A stretch of 64,000 bases of DNA from [Pseudopropionibacterium] massiliense (lineage in GTDB: Bacteria > Actinomycetota > Actinomycetes > Propionibacteriales > Propionibacteriaceae), in NCBI RefSeq assembly GCF_900607225.1, contig NZ_LR027842.1:3149141-3213140 (forward strand), read 5' to 3'. The position numbers and the translations under genes are program-made. The notes beneath the pieces are model-generated. The model saw nothing but the letters and a program-made list of their open reading frames with translations, was not told the origin of the DNA and did not search any database. The stretch's first letter is position 1. Each line of letters opens with the position of its first letter. Shown here in pieces: positions 35,946 to 44,509 of this stretch.

Positions 35946-37197
35946 TCATTTGACGCCGGCCTTGCGTTTGTATTTCTCAAACTCCTCCGGAGTCATTGAA
36001 TTGACGAAATCACGCCCAGCTTTTCGCGCATCCTTTTCGATTTACTGATCCCAATATTCTTTTTCTTTTTCCTCCTTGCTTTTGCCCCAATCAGCCCAGA
36101 AAGGACGATGATATTCAGCTTTCCACGCTTCCACCTCTTCACGGGTAACGCCATGCTTTTTCAGCTCTTCTTCTTTCTCGTTTCCCCAAAGCCAATCAGA
36201 AAAGCCAACATCGGTGTCTCGGATAATCTCACACTGTCTCGCGTGCCTAGCCTCATGTACTGCATAATTGATCGCAGACCTAGGATCACAACCTATCTCT
36301 GCATTACTATCATATTCCCAAGGATCATTGAGAAGACTTTGGTCGATTCTAAGCACCTTATCATTTTCATTCCAATCGCCCCGTGTGCTGTCTGGCTTTA
36401 TGTCCTCGAATGTGATTTTTGGCGCCTTCATGCCCTCCTTGGCGAACTCCTCATCGACGATCGCCTGCAGTATTTTCTTTCGTTGCTCTTTGGTCATTGC
36501 ACGCCAGTCAAGCTCAATTTGAGAATCCAGCACACCGAACTCCTGGTCCTCCTCTTCTGGAGTCATCTTCTTCGCTGGAGCTGCGGCGCTTGCGTTGTTT
36601 CCAGCTGGGGAGGCGACTCCTGCTTTGTTGGGCCATTGGCGGGTCGGGTCAGCATCAGCATGAGCCTGCGCAACAGCCTGCTCGGTATCGCTACCAGTTT
36701 TCTCCAAATCCTCGATCACAGCCTGGAAATCAGCAATCGCACGATCACGCAACGCCTGCCCCGGATCCGTGAACGGCGTAATAGTAAGCGTGTAGCTACC
36801 CGGACCGTTCTGCGCCTCCCACGCCGCCTTCTTCTGAAACCCCTCAGCAACATCGCAATCGTAATCCGCCCTCGCGGTTGCACTGACCCGCTTACCCTCC
36901 TCATAGTTTTCCTTACACACCCGCGCCGCTTGCTGCGCAGCCTCCAAAGCAGCCGCGTATCCCTCCAGGGCGGCGGCGCTGCGGAACCCATCCGCAGCAC
37001 GACTCCAACGCCGCGGTTCCTCCTCAAGACGGGAACGGAAACGATCCGCAGCCTTACCCACCCAATGCTCGGTCTCAACCCCACTCAGCGACTCATCCAC
37101 CTGGTCGAAACTCTCGGAGCACGTCTTCATGGCCGCGACGCGTCCACGGATTCCCCTCGATCACGAACTCCGGCTCCCCCCGATACTGCACACCCAT
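35946..37197 (-). pseudogene. WXG/LXG-type secreted toxin-like protein with HExxH motif, disrupted
   Basis: The intact part (37130 to 36042) has an N-terminal helical WXG-like region with VETEHWVGKAADRFRSRLEEEPRRW, a linker, and a C-terminal domain with the zinc-protease-like motif HEARH in INYAVHEARHARQC. The reading frame appears to start earlier: the ATG at 37197 overlaps the upstream stop (TGATG) and reads MGVQYRGEPEFVIEGN, but connects to the main frame (RGRVAAMKTCSESF) only with a frameshift near 37150-37155. At the other end a TAA at 36042-36044 is followed by 31 more sensible codons (DARKAGRDFVNSMTPEEFEK) to a TGA at 35946. Two lesions suggest a decayed type VII substrate. Confidence 0.7.
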
Positions 37198-37523
37198 CAC
37201 AACCCTCCCATCAACGACCCCATCGCCCCTTTCAGAGCGTTCACCTTCTTCTCCACCACAGCCTCATACGTGGCGTAATTAGCGGCGATCCTCTCAACAC
37301 GCCTCGCCATCTCATCCACATCCTCGATCATTGGCGTGGTGGCACGTTCCCACCGATCCCGGAACTCGTCGACCGCTTTGGCCAGGCCGTCATTCGCCAG
37401 ATCCTGAACCCCAGGAACACAACTGCTCATGCTGGTTCCCTTCGCACCCTGAGTTGTTTCTGCGATCTGTTGCGCAGTGGTTTTCAACGTTTCGTGATCA
37501 ACCTCAAAATCCTGACCAGCCAT
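37197..37523 (-). CDS. WXG100-like type VII secretion substrate/chaperone
   Basis: A 108-residue helical protein starting MAGQDFEVDHETLKTTAQQIAE. A DRW turn between two long helices (AVDEFRDRWERAT) corresponds to the WXG100 hairpin, and the second helix continues VERIAANYATYEAVVEKKV. Size, all-helical pattern and neighbours fit an ESX-type WXG100 protein that pairs with the following toxin-like protein. It is the only undamaged gene of the four-gene module. CAGGGG lies upstream of the ATG. Confidence 0.75.
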   Translation of the reverse strand: MAGQDFEVDHETLKTTAQQIAETTQGAKGTSMSSCVPGVQDLANDGLAKAVDEFRDRWERATTPMIEDVDEMARRVERIAANYATYEAVVEKKVNALKGAMGSLMGGL

Positions 37524-37540
37524 ACCGCTAAACCCCTGAA

Positions 37541-37840
37541 TCAATCCACAATGGCAACGTTGTCCGCTTCCACCCGAGAAGCCAGCGAATGAATCTCCTT
37601 CATCACCGCCGCAGCCCGCTCCATCGCCTGCACCAACGACTCGGCACGTTTCTGCACCTGCCCGGCCTTCTACTCCTGCGCCTGACGCGACTCCGTACCA
37701 GAATCCCACGCAGCAACCTCAGAACGAACCCCTTCATCCATGCCACCGATCCCCTCACGCAACCCAGCCGCCCGCTTGGCGAAGGCGTCCTCCAACGCCT
37801 GGGCGCTGGCCTCCCTGAAAATCAACCTGCCCTCTGCCAC
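37541..37840 (-). pseudogene. WXG100-like gene interrupted by an in-frame TAG
   Basis: From the GTG at 37840 the frame reads VAEGRLIFREASAQALEDAF and continues to VRSEVAAWDSGTESRQAQE, with the W-x-x-G-type turn of WXG100 proteins. A TAG at 37670-37672 (codon 57) follows. Beyond the TAG the same frame continues KAGQVQKRAESLVQAMERAA to a TGA at 37541, giving the expected second helix and a total of about 99 residues. The conserved helical sequence on both sides shows a recently disabled gene or a suppressed stop. Confidence 0.72.
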
Positions 37841-37843
37841 GCC

Positions 37844-38170
37844 TCAGCCCCCCATCCGACCAGCAATCCGGGAACTGGACGCCACAAAACTCTCCCGCTG
37901 TTCTGTTTCGGTCTGCACCACATCACGATCAACAGCCACCAACGCATCCGCGTATCCCCGCAGGCCACCAGTGAACGCCCTCAACGAATCCGCCCACCCA
38001 GATATCACATCAACCAAACCCTCGGCCGCGGGACCAGCTATCAAGGGCGCATGCTCGGACACAACATCTGTCAACAACGACAGGCCATCCTCGGCTTCTT
38101 CACCAGCCCGCACAACAACAGCAGCCGCACGCTGCTGAGCCCCAAGCTCCAACTACATATGGGTGCCCAT
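37844..38170 (-). pseudogene. WXG-like helical protein gene with TAG at codon 6
   Basis: The ribosome site GAGAGGGG lies six bases before an ATG at 38170. The frame reads MGTHM, then TAG at 38153-38155, then LELGAQQRAAAVVVRAGEE and about 95 further helical residues (GWADSLRAFTGGLRGYADALVAV near the middle) to the stop at 37844. A TTG at 38152 directly after the TAG could serve as a poor substitute start, giving a 102-residue product. Size and composition match ESX accessory proteins. It is the first gene of the module. Confidence 0.6.
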
Positions 38171-38261
38171 GTGGTGCCCCTCTCACCTGCTACAACATTT
38201 GACATCGAAGATGTCTGATGTCACCACCCTACCGTTCGAACGGGTCGCACACCACCAGAAC

Positions 38262-38309
38262 AAAACAATACGGCACCGGGGCCGCCCTTCCTTCAGGGCA
38301 GCCCCGGTG
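38262..38309 (-). terminator. Intrinsic terminator of iolC-iolB-iolD
   Basis: Outer arms CACCGGGGC (38274-38282) and GCCCCGGTG (38301-38309), inner arms GCCCT and AGGGC around a 6-base loop, with one C/A mismatch between the two parts. On the minus strand the stem is followed by ATTGTTTTGT, a U-rich tract. It starts just after the iolD stop, so it is a clear rho-independent terminator. Confidence 0.85.
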
Positions 38310-38315
38310 AGAGAT

Positions 38316-40202
38316 TCAGCGCAGGTAGTGGCGCTGGTCGGTCTTCTTGCCCTCGTACCAGGTGCGGGCCTGTTGCGTCGACTCAAGACGCGAAACCTCC
38401 GAGATCGGCACATCCCACCAGCTGGAGCCAGGCGGGTTGGGGCCGTACAGGTCGGTTTCGATGTGGATCATCACCGGCCCCTCACAGGCCACCGCCTCGG
38501 CATAGGCCTTGCGGAACTCGTCCATGCCGTGGACCCGCAGCACCTTCAGGCCCCACGACTCCGCGTTGACGGCGATGTCAACGGGCAGCAGGTCGCCGTC
38601 GGCGTTGTGGGGGGTATCGCCGGTGCGGTAGCGGGTGCCGAACCGCTGCGACCCATGACTCTCCGACAGCGCCCCAATGGAGGCGAAGCCGTAGTTCTGC
38701 AGCAGCACGAAGATGACCTTGATCCTCTCCTGGACGATGGTCGCGAGCTCCATCGGCAGCATCTGGTAGGTGCCGTCGCCGACGATGGAAACCACCTCGG
38801 CCTCGGGCCTGGCCAGTTTCACACCCATCGCCGCGGGGATCTCGTAGCCCATGCAGGAGAAGGCATACTCCACGTGGTACTGCTCCGGGGTGGGGGCCTG
38901 CCACAGGCACTGGAGGTCACCGGGCATCGAACCGGCGGCATTGATGACGACGTCCCCGTCGCCCATCAGCTCGTTGAGCGCCCCGAACACCTCGGTCTGC
39001 GCGGGCAGCGGGGTCTGATCGCGGTGGTAGCACTCGTGCGTGGCCTTCGCCCATTCCGCCTTCAGGCCGGCGATGCGTTCGGTGTAGTCGTCGCCGACCC
39101 GGTACCCGTCGAGGGCCGCGGTCAGCGCCTCCAGGGACTCGCGCGCGTCGCCGACCACCATCTCGGCGCTGTGCTTGGCGGCGTCGAAGGCGGCGACGTT
39201 GATGTTGACGAACTTCACATCCGGGTTCTTGAACTGGGTGTGCGAGGCGGTGGTGAAATCCGAGTAGCGCGTCCCGATGCCGATCACGACGTCGGCCGTC
39301 TCGGCCAGGGCGTTGGCCGAGGCGGCGCCCGTCGACCCGACCCCGCCGACCGCGGCCGGGTGGTCGTGGTTGATCGCGCCCTTGCCGGCCTGGGTGTCGG
39401 AGACGGGAATCCCGGTGGCGTCCGCGAAGGCCCGCAGCTGTTTCGACGCCTCCGCGTAGATCACGCCACCGCCCGCGACGACGAGGGGCTTGCGCGCCTC
39501 CCGGATGATCGCGGCGGCCCGTTCGATGGCGGCTGCCTCGGCCGGTGGGCGGCGCACGTGCCAGACCCGTCGCGCGAAGAACTCGACGGGGAAGTCGTAG
39601 GACTCGGCCTGCACGTCCTGCGGCAGGGCGATGGTCACCGCGCCCGTGTCAACCGGATCGGTCAGCACCCGCAGCCCGGCGAGCAGCGACGGGATGAGCT
39701 GCTCGGGCCGTTCTATGCGGTCGAAGAACCGCGAGACGGGACGGAAGCAGTCGGTGGCGGCGGTCATCGGCGAGACCGGGTCCTCGACCTGCTGCAGCAC
39801 CGGGTCGGGGAAGCGGGTGGCGAACTGGTCGGAGGGGAACAGCAGCACCGGCAGCCGGTTCGTCGTGGCCAGGGCCGCGCCCGTGACCATGTTCAGCGAC
39901 CCGGGGCCGATCGAGGAGGTGCACATCCAGGTGCTCAACCGGTTCGTGGTCTTGGCGTAGGCCGCGGCGGCGTGCACCATGCCCTGCTCGTTGCGGGGCA
40001 TGATGTAGCGCATCCGCCCGCCCTCGGGGGTGGGGTCGAGGTCGTTCTGCAGCAGGGCCTGGCCGACCCCGGCGACGTTGCCGTGCCCGAAGATGCCGAA
40101 GGCGCCGGCGATGAGACGCCGCTCGATACCGTCGCGTTCGGTGTACTGGTTGACGAGGAAGCGGACGACCGCCTGCCCGACGGTGAGACGCACTGTTGAC
40201 AC
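38316..40202 (-). CDS. iolD: 3D-(3,5/4)-trihydroxycyclohexane-1,2-dione hydrolase (IolD)
   Basis: A 628-residue thiamine-diphosphate enzyme that opens the trihydroxycyclohexanedione ring in inositol catabolism, giving 5-deoxyglucuronate. Seen: RLTVGQAVVRFL and the FGIFGHGNVAGVGQAL opening, EQGMVHAAAAYAK with the TPP-activating Glu, PVLLFPSDQFATR, and the C-terminal TPP/metal motif VSIVGDGTYQMLPMELAT followed by VLLQNYGFASIG. GTG start with AAGGAAA upstream, overlapping the end of iolB. Length is normal for IolD. It is the last gene of iolC-iolB-iolD. Confidence 0.95.
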   Translation of the reverse strand: MSTVRLTVGQAVVRFLVNQYTERDGIERRLIAGAFGIFGHGNVAGVGQALLQNDLDPTPEGGRMRYIMPRNEQGMVHAAAAYAKTTNRLSTWMCTSSIGPGSLNMVTGAALATTNRLPVLLFPSDQFATRFPDPVLQQVEDPVSPMTAATDCFRPVSRFFDRIERPEQLIPSLLAGLRVLTDPVDTGAVTIALPQDVQAESYDFPVEFFARRVWHVRRPPAEAAAIERAAAIIREARKPLVVAGGGVIYAEASKQLRAFADATGIPVSDTQAGKGAINHDHPAAVGGVGSTGAASANALAETADVVIGIGTRYSDFTTASHTQFKNPDVKFVNINVAAFDAAKHSAEMVVGDARESLEALTAALDGYRVGDDYTERIAGLKAEWAKATHECYHRDQTPLPAQTEVFGALNELMGDGDVVINAAGSMPGDLQCLWQAPTPEQYHVEYAFSCMGYEIPAAMGVKLARPEAEVVSIVGDGTYQMLPMELATIVQERIKVIFVLLQNYGFASIGALSESHGSQRFGTRYRTGDTPHNADGDLLPVDIAVNAESWGLKVLRVHGMDEFRKAYAEAVACEGPVMIHIETDLYGPNPPGSSWWDVPISEVSRLESTQQARTWYEGKKTDQRHYLR

Positions 40203-40211
40203 TGGGTTTCC

Positions 40212-41084
40212 TTAGTTGAGAGGGGTCATGGGGAGCCGGGGATCAACGTCCTGGGAGGCCCAGGTGTCGCGGATCCAGGTGTATGCGGGGTCGTCGGTCA
40301 TCAGCCAGGTGGAGTCCTCGGCGGGCCCGGCCATGACGTTGAGGTAGTAGAGGTCGTATCCGGGAGCGGCCACCGACGGGCCGTGGTAGCCGTGCGGCAT
40401 CGTCACCACGTCGCGGGAGTGCACCTCGGCGCACACGTCGATGTCGTGACCCGAGGGGTAGATGCGCTGCAACGCCATCCCCGGCGACCCGTTCAGCCCC
40501 GGTCGCACCTCGTAGTAGTAGATCTCCTCGAGGACGCGTTCCACCTCGTTGTGTTCGTCGTGCTTGTGGGGCGGATAGCTGGACCAGTTGCCGCCCGGGG
40601 TCAGCACCTCGCAGGCCAGCAGGTGGGAGGTCTCCAGGTCGTTGCCGAGAGCGTAGTTGTTGACCTGGCGGGAACACGAGCCCGCGCCGCGCAGGGTGGT
40701 GACCACCTCGGTGACGGGGCAGTACCGCACCGGCAGGTCGCGGGTGGCCTTCGCCGCGGGCAGCGCGAACCGCCCCCCGGATTCGCTGCGGACCGTGAAC
40801 GTGGTTCCGCGCGGGATGTAGAGGTAGTCGGTGATGGCGCTCCACACCTCCTCGCGTCCGTTCAGCACGTGGGTTTCGCCGTTCACCTCGACGGCACAAC
40901 CCCCGGACAGCGGCAGCACCAGCAGTTCGGAGACCCCGGAGGTCACCGTCTCCGATCCGCCCGCGGGCAGCGCCAGCACGCGGATGGAGCTCCACTCCCA
41001 ACCGGCGCGTTCGATGCTGACGTCGGTCTCGAACTGGCCGTGGGCGGTGCTTCCCGCCTTGATCACGTGGGTGTCGTTGTCCAT
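40212..41084 (-). CDS. iolB: 5-deoxy-glucuronate isomerase (IolB)
   Basis: A 290-residue bicupin enzyme that converts 5-deoxyglucuronate to 2-deoxy-5-keto-gluconate. Seen: GWEWSSIRVLALPAGGSET, LPLSGGCAVEVNGE, the metal-binding cupin motif SYPPHKHDEHNEVERVLEEIYYYEV, and YHGPSVAAPGYDLYYLNVMAGP. These are strongly conserved in IolB. GAGGAGG precedes the ATG. It lies between iolC and iolD in a compact operon. Confidence 0.95.
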   Translation of the reverse strand: MDNDTHVIKAGSTAHGQFETDVSIERAGWEWSSIRVLALPAGGSETVTSGVSELLVLPLSGGCAVEVNGETHVLNGREEVWSAITDYLYIPRGTTFTVRSESGGRFALPAAKATRDLPVRYCPVTEVVTTLRGAGSCSRQVNNYALGNDLETSHLLACEVLTPGGNWSSYPPHKHDEHNEVERVLEEIYYYEVRPGLNGSPGMALQRIYPSGHDIDVCAEVHSRDVVTMPHGYHGPSVAAPGYDLYYLNVMAGPAEDSTWLMTDDPAYTWIRDTWASQDVDPRLPMTPLN

Positions 41085-41094
41085 GTTTTCCTCC

Positions 41095-42075
41095 TCAGTG
41101 CCGGATTCTGCTGACGACCGGGACGACCTGCGGGTTGGCCGCCATCAGGCGCTCCACCTCGTCGATACGCGGCATGGCGGTGGAGCACTCCAGCCGTGAC
41201 GCGACGATGGCGCCCGCCGCCGACGCGAAGGCGAACGTCCTGGCCAGGTCCCAGCCCTGCAACAGGCCGTGGCACACGGCCCCGCCGAAGCCGTCACCCG
41301 CGCCGAGCCCGTTGCGGACCCGGACGTTCGTGACGGGCACGTAGACCCGCTCCGTCGCGGTGCGCACCAGGGTGCCCATCATTCCCTGTTTCACGACGGC
41401 CACTTCCACCCCGCGTTCCAGCAGCGCGAGGGCTGCGGCGTCCGGGTCGGTCTCGCCGACCGCGATCCGGCACTCCTCCAGGTTCCCGATCGCCACGTCG
41501 ACGTGGTCGAGGGCCTGCTGGATCTGTGCCGTCGCCTCCTGTTCGCTGGGCCAGAAACGCGCCCGGTAGTCGAGGTCGAGGATGCTCATGCCGTTGCCGT
41601 GGTGGCGTCGCAGCGCCTCGTGGTTGGCCGACCGCGACGGCTCCACCGACAACCCGCTGACGGTCAGCCACAGGATGCGGGCCGTGGCGGCCTCGTCGGG
41701 CAGGTCGTCGACGCCGATCTCCAGGTCGGGGGTGGTGGGTTGGCGGTAGAAGAACAACGGGAAGTTGTCGGGCGGGAAGACCTCGCAGAAGGTGACGGGG
41801 GTGTTGAACTCCGGATTCACGACGACGTGCCGGGCGTCCACGCCGAGCCGGGTCAGTTCGGAGCGGACGAACCGGCCGAAGGGGTCGTCGCCCACCCCGG
41901 TGACGCAGGCGACGGAATGCCCCATGCGGGCGGCGGCGACGGCGACGTTCGCGGACGAGCCGCCGAGGAACTTGCCGAACCGGGTGACGTCCTCCAGGTG
42001 GGTGTTCATCTCCAGCGGGTACAGGTCGACCCCGCACCTGCCGATGGTGCAGACGTCAAGTACCGGCTCATCCAC
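41095..42075 (-). CDS. iolC: 5-dehydro-2-deoxygluconokinase (IolC)
   Basis: A 326-residue PfkB-family kinase that phosphorylates 2-deoxy-5-keto-gluconate. Seen: TIGRCGVDLYPLE near the start, the PfkB signature GKFLGGSSANVAVAAARMG, and the catalytic GLGAGDGFGGAVCHGLL with the base Asp. GTG at 42075 has AAGGAG eight bases upstream; longer frames upstream lack support. First gene of the minus-strand operon, divergent from the GntR regulator. Confidence 0.93.
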   Translation of the reverse strand: MDEPVLDVCTIGRCGVDLYPLEMNTHLEDVTRFGKFLGGSSANVAVAAARMGHSVACVTGVGDDPFGRFVRSELTRLGVDARHVVVNPEFNTPVTFCEVFPPDNFPLFFYRQPTTPDLEIGVDDLPDEAATARILWLTVSGLSVEPSRSANHEALRRHHGNGMSILDLDYRARFWPSEQEATAQIQQALDHVDVAIGNLEECRIAVGETDPDAAALALLERGVEVAVVKQGMMGTLVRTATERVYVPVTNVRVRNGLGAGDGFGGAVCHGLLQGWDLARTFAFASAAGAIVASRLECSTAMPRIDEVERLMAANPQVVPVVSRIRH

Positions 42076-42222
42076 GGTGATGACTCCTTGGTGTCGGGGA
42101 TGGCTCCTCACGGTCGCTGGGGATTGCTCCAGTCTGCCCACGCGAAGGACCCCAGTCAACCTATGTCAGGACATTACTTTCCGTTCTTCGCACCTCCTTG
42201 CACCGCGAACATGCCTCTGGCT

Positions 42223-42236
42223 TGTATGATCATTCA
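42223..42236. promoter_or_regulatory. Operator-like palindrome in the iolC/gntR divergent region
   Basis: TGTATGATCATTCA is palindromic except at one base pair and has a TGATCA core. It sits in the 220-base region between iolC and the divergent gntR-like gene, about 60 bases before the latter's ATG. A GntR-type repressor at this site could control both directions. TATGAT inside it could also be a -10 box for the regulator gene. Confidence 0.4.
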
Positions 42237-42295
42237 GAACTGTCACCTACCCGTCACGTCGGGACAAAGCCTGTTCCGGCCCCGAGGATCGCATC

Positions 42296-43039
42296 ATGGA
42301 ACCGACCTACGAACCGGAGATCACGCTGGACCGCGACTCCCAGGTCCCGCTGTACCAGCAGATCGCGAAACCGATCGAGACCGCGATCCTGTCCGGGGCG
42401 CTGCCGGCGGGTGCGATGATCGAGGACGAGGTGTCGATGGCTACCCGCCTGGACGTGGCCCGCCCCACGGCCCGCCGGGCGTTGCAGGAGCTGGCCTCGC
42501 GGGGGTTGTTGACGCGCCGCAGGGGGGTGGGCACCCGCGTCACCCCGCCCCACGTGCACCGGCCCATGAAACTGTCCTCGCTGAACGACGACCTCGCCGA
42601 GGCCGGGTTCACCCCCTCCACGCGGGTGCTCTCCTACGAGGTGCGCGAGGCCTCCCGGGAGGAGGCCGAGAAACTCGACATCGCCCGGGGCGAGGGACTG
42701 CTGACGGTGCGTCGCCTCCGCTACGCCGACGACCACCCCCTGGCGCTGATGACGAACCTCATCCCCCTCGACATCGCGCCGGCCTGGCAGGAACTCGGCG
42801 AGAGCGGCCTCTACCGCTGCCTTGCGGCGCGTGGCATCGAGGTGGCCTCCGCCCGGCAGGTGATCGGCGCCCGCGGGGCGAACGTGAAGGAGGCCGAGGA
42901 CCTGGGCGAGGAGGAGGGCGCGCCGCTGCTCACGATGGAACGCACCGGCTACGCCGCCGACGGGCGGGTGGTCGAGTTCGGGCAGCACGTCTACCGCCCG
43001 AGCCTGTACTCCTTCCACTTCTCGCTGTTCACGTCCTGA
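42296..43039 (+). CDS. GntR-family (HutC/UTRA) regulator, probable inositol repressor
   Basis: A 247-residue protein. Residues 15-85 are a GntR winged helix (PLYQQIAKPIETAILSGALPAGAMI, then ARPTARRALQELASRGLLTRRRGVGTRV). Residues 95-245 are a UTRA ligand-binding domain (ALMTNLIPLDIAP, LRYADDHPLALM, YRPSLYSFHFSL). Divergent from iolC, so it is a good candidate for the repressor of the inositol genes, with an inositol intermediate as inducer. No symbol is assigned because several unrelated repressors are called IolR. Confidence 0.88.
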   Translation: MEPTYEPEITLDRDSQVPLYQQIAKPIETAILSGALPAGAMIEDEVSMATRLDVARPTARRALQELASRGLLTRRRGVGTRVTPPHVHRPMKLSSLNDDLAEAGFTPSTRVLSYEVREASREEAEKLDIARGEGLLTVRRLRYADDHPLALMTNLIPLDIAPAWQELGESGLYRCLAARGIEVASARQVIGARGANVKEAEDLGEEEGAPLLTMERTGYAADGRVVEFGQHVYRPSLYSFHFSLFTS

Positions 43040-43579
43040 AGAGCCTCGCACGAATCACTGCGGCGGACAGCCATCCGCCGCGGACTTCCGGGCCACGGCT
43101 GCTGGCTGAGCCGGGCCACGGACCCCAACCTTTCCCTGCACACGTGGCCCGCCAGGGATCCACTTTTGGCTAGACGCCCAGTTCCCTTCAACCCAAAGCA
43201 CGGTTAGGGCCATTGTGATACGCGATTCGCGGGTTTAAAGTGAGACCATCCGCAACACACGGAGCAAATACAGAAGACAATAGAAACAATCTTGAACGAA
43301 CAAGAGAAACCACAGAAAACCCAAGCACGGGCAACGCCCAACCACCGGAGAATTCATTCATTCAGACCGCGCTCACGAGCAGCCACCGAAGGGCTTCATG
43401 AAAAGCGGCAACAGAATCGGATTCCCTTGGAGGGTGACCGAGAAGAGAGTCTCTGCGCGCATTGCATTCGAAAAGCGTTTGGGTCTTCTTGGATTATCAA
43501 CTTCCGGAAACAACACATGATCAAATTGACAAGGGCAGTGCAACCGCCCAAACCGAGCAGAGAAGGACTAATTGACGTC
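43040..43579 (+). promoter_or_regulatory. 540-base leader of the biosynthetic operon with promoter candidate
   Basis: No gene is convincing here. A -35/-10 pair TTGTGA (43213-43218) and TAAAGT (43236-43241) with a 17-base spacer is the best promoter candidate for the downstream operon. From about 43200 the sequence becomes visibly richer in A/T than the preceding 43 kb. The frame of the first ABC gene is open back to 43292, but that extension is rich in Arg, Gln and Ser and unlike an ABC protein. The 340-base untranslated leader could hold regulatory structure. Confidence 0.5.
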
Positions 43580-44509
43580 ATGAGCCAACTGCCAACATCA
43601 TCCCGCAGCAGCGGAACAGAGCCAGCCCTAAAGATCACCAACATTTTCAAGGAATTCCGAGATGATTCCGGGAATCCGGTTCAAGCCGTCGACGGCATCA
43701 GTGTCACGATCAACGCAGGCGAAGTGGTTGCTCTTCTTGGACCGAATGGCGCAGGCAAGACCACGACCATTGACATGATTCTGGGGCTTGTGCGACCTGA
43801 TCGGGGTTTGATTCGGATATTTGGTCAGCCCCCCTTGCATGCGGTGCAATCGGGCCGGGCGGCAGCGGTGTTGCAGACCGGTGGTTTGTTGCCGGAGCTG
43901 ACGGTCGTTGAAACCTTGTCGATGATTGGATCCCTGTTCGATCCGTCACGGGTCGAGGATTGTATGCAGCGGGCAGGGCTTTTCCCGATCGCCGACCGGA
44001 AGGTGTCGCGCTGTTCGGGTGGCGAGCAGCAGCGGGTGCGTTTCGGGATGGCCTTGCTGCCCGATCCCGATCTATTGATCCTTGATGAACCCACCGCGGG
44101 CATGGATGTAGAGGCCCGCCATGAGTTCTGGGCCGAGGTCCGACGTGACGCAGAACAGGGCCGCACCATAGTGTTCGCCACTCACTACCTTGAGGAGGCG
44201 GATGATTTCGCCGACCGGATCATCCTGATGAATCGTGGTCGGGTTGTTGCCGATGACACCGCTGATGCAATTCGCGCCGCAGCCAGTGGGCGAATCGTCT
44301 CGGCGCGTCTCAGTCCACGGGCCGAGGCCGATCTCCTGTCCAGAGCGGGCGTGGTGCTCACCCAGCGGCGCGGGGGCCGCGTCAGCCTTCATCATAAGGA
44401 TTCCGACCAGCTTGCCCGATTGGTCCTCGCTCTTGACGGCATCGACCTCGAGGTGGTTCCCCGCAGCTTGGACGATGCCTTCCTCGCGCTCACATCGAAG
44501 GCGGCATGA
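43580..44509 (+). CDS. ABC-2 type exporter ATP-binding protein (DrrA-like)
   Basis: A 309-residue ATPase. Walker A GPNGAGKTTTID (near residue 57), Q-loop AVLQTGGLLPELTV, signature CSGGEQQRVRFG, Walker B LLILDEPTAGMD, and the H-loop IVFATHYLEEAD. A C-terminal domain of the DrrA/NatA type follows. The ATG at 43580 begins 13 codons before the first strand and is preceded by AGAAGGA. With the downstream permease it forms a drug- or metabolite-type exporter. First gene of the biosynthetic operon, so probable self-protection or product export. Confidence 0.92.
   Translation: MSQLPTSSRSSGTEPALKITNIFKEFRDDSGNPVQAVDGISVTINAGEVVALLGPNGAGKTTTIDMILGLVRPDRGLIRIFGQPPLHAVQSGRAAAVLQTGGLLPELTVVETLSMIGSLFDPSRVEDCMQRAGLFPIADRKVSRCSGGEQQRVRFGMALLPDPDLLILDEPTAGMDVEARHEFWAEVRRDAEQGRTIVFATHYLEEADDFADRIILMNRGRVVADDTADAIRAAASGRIVSARLSPRAEADLLSRAGVVLTQRRGGRVSLHHKDSDQLARLVLALDGIDLEVVPRSLDDAFLALTSKAA

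Noticed and set aside
35946-38170. Stop-codon recoding (selenocysteine, pyrrolysine or suppressed amber) in the WXG module
   Set aside because: The stops are of two types (TAG and TAA), lie at unrelated positions and accompany a frameshift; neighbouring genes use normal stops. Decay or sequence error is simpler.
43292-43579. N-terminal extension of the ABC ATPase gene
   Set aside because: The extension is Arg/Gln-rich without homology-like pattern, while the ATG at 43580 has a ribosome site and gives a normal-length ATPase.
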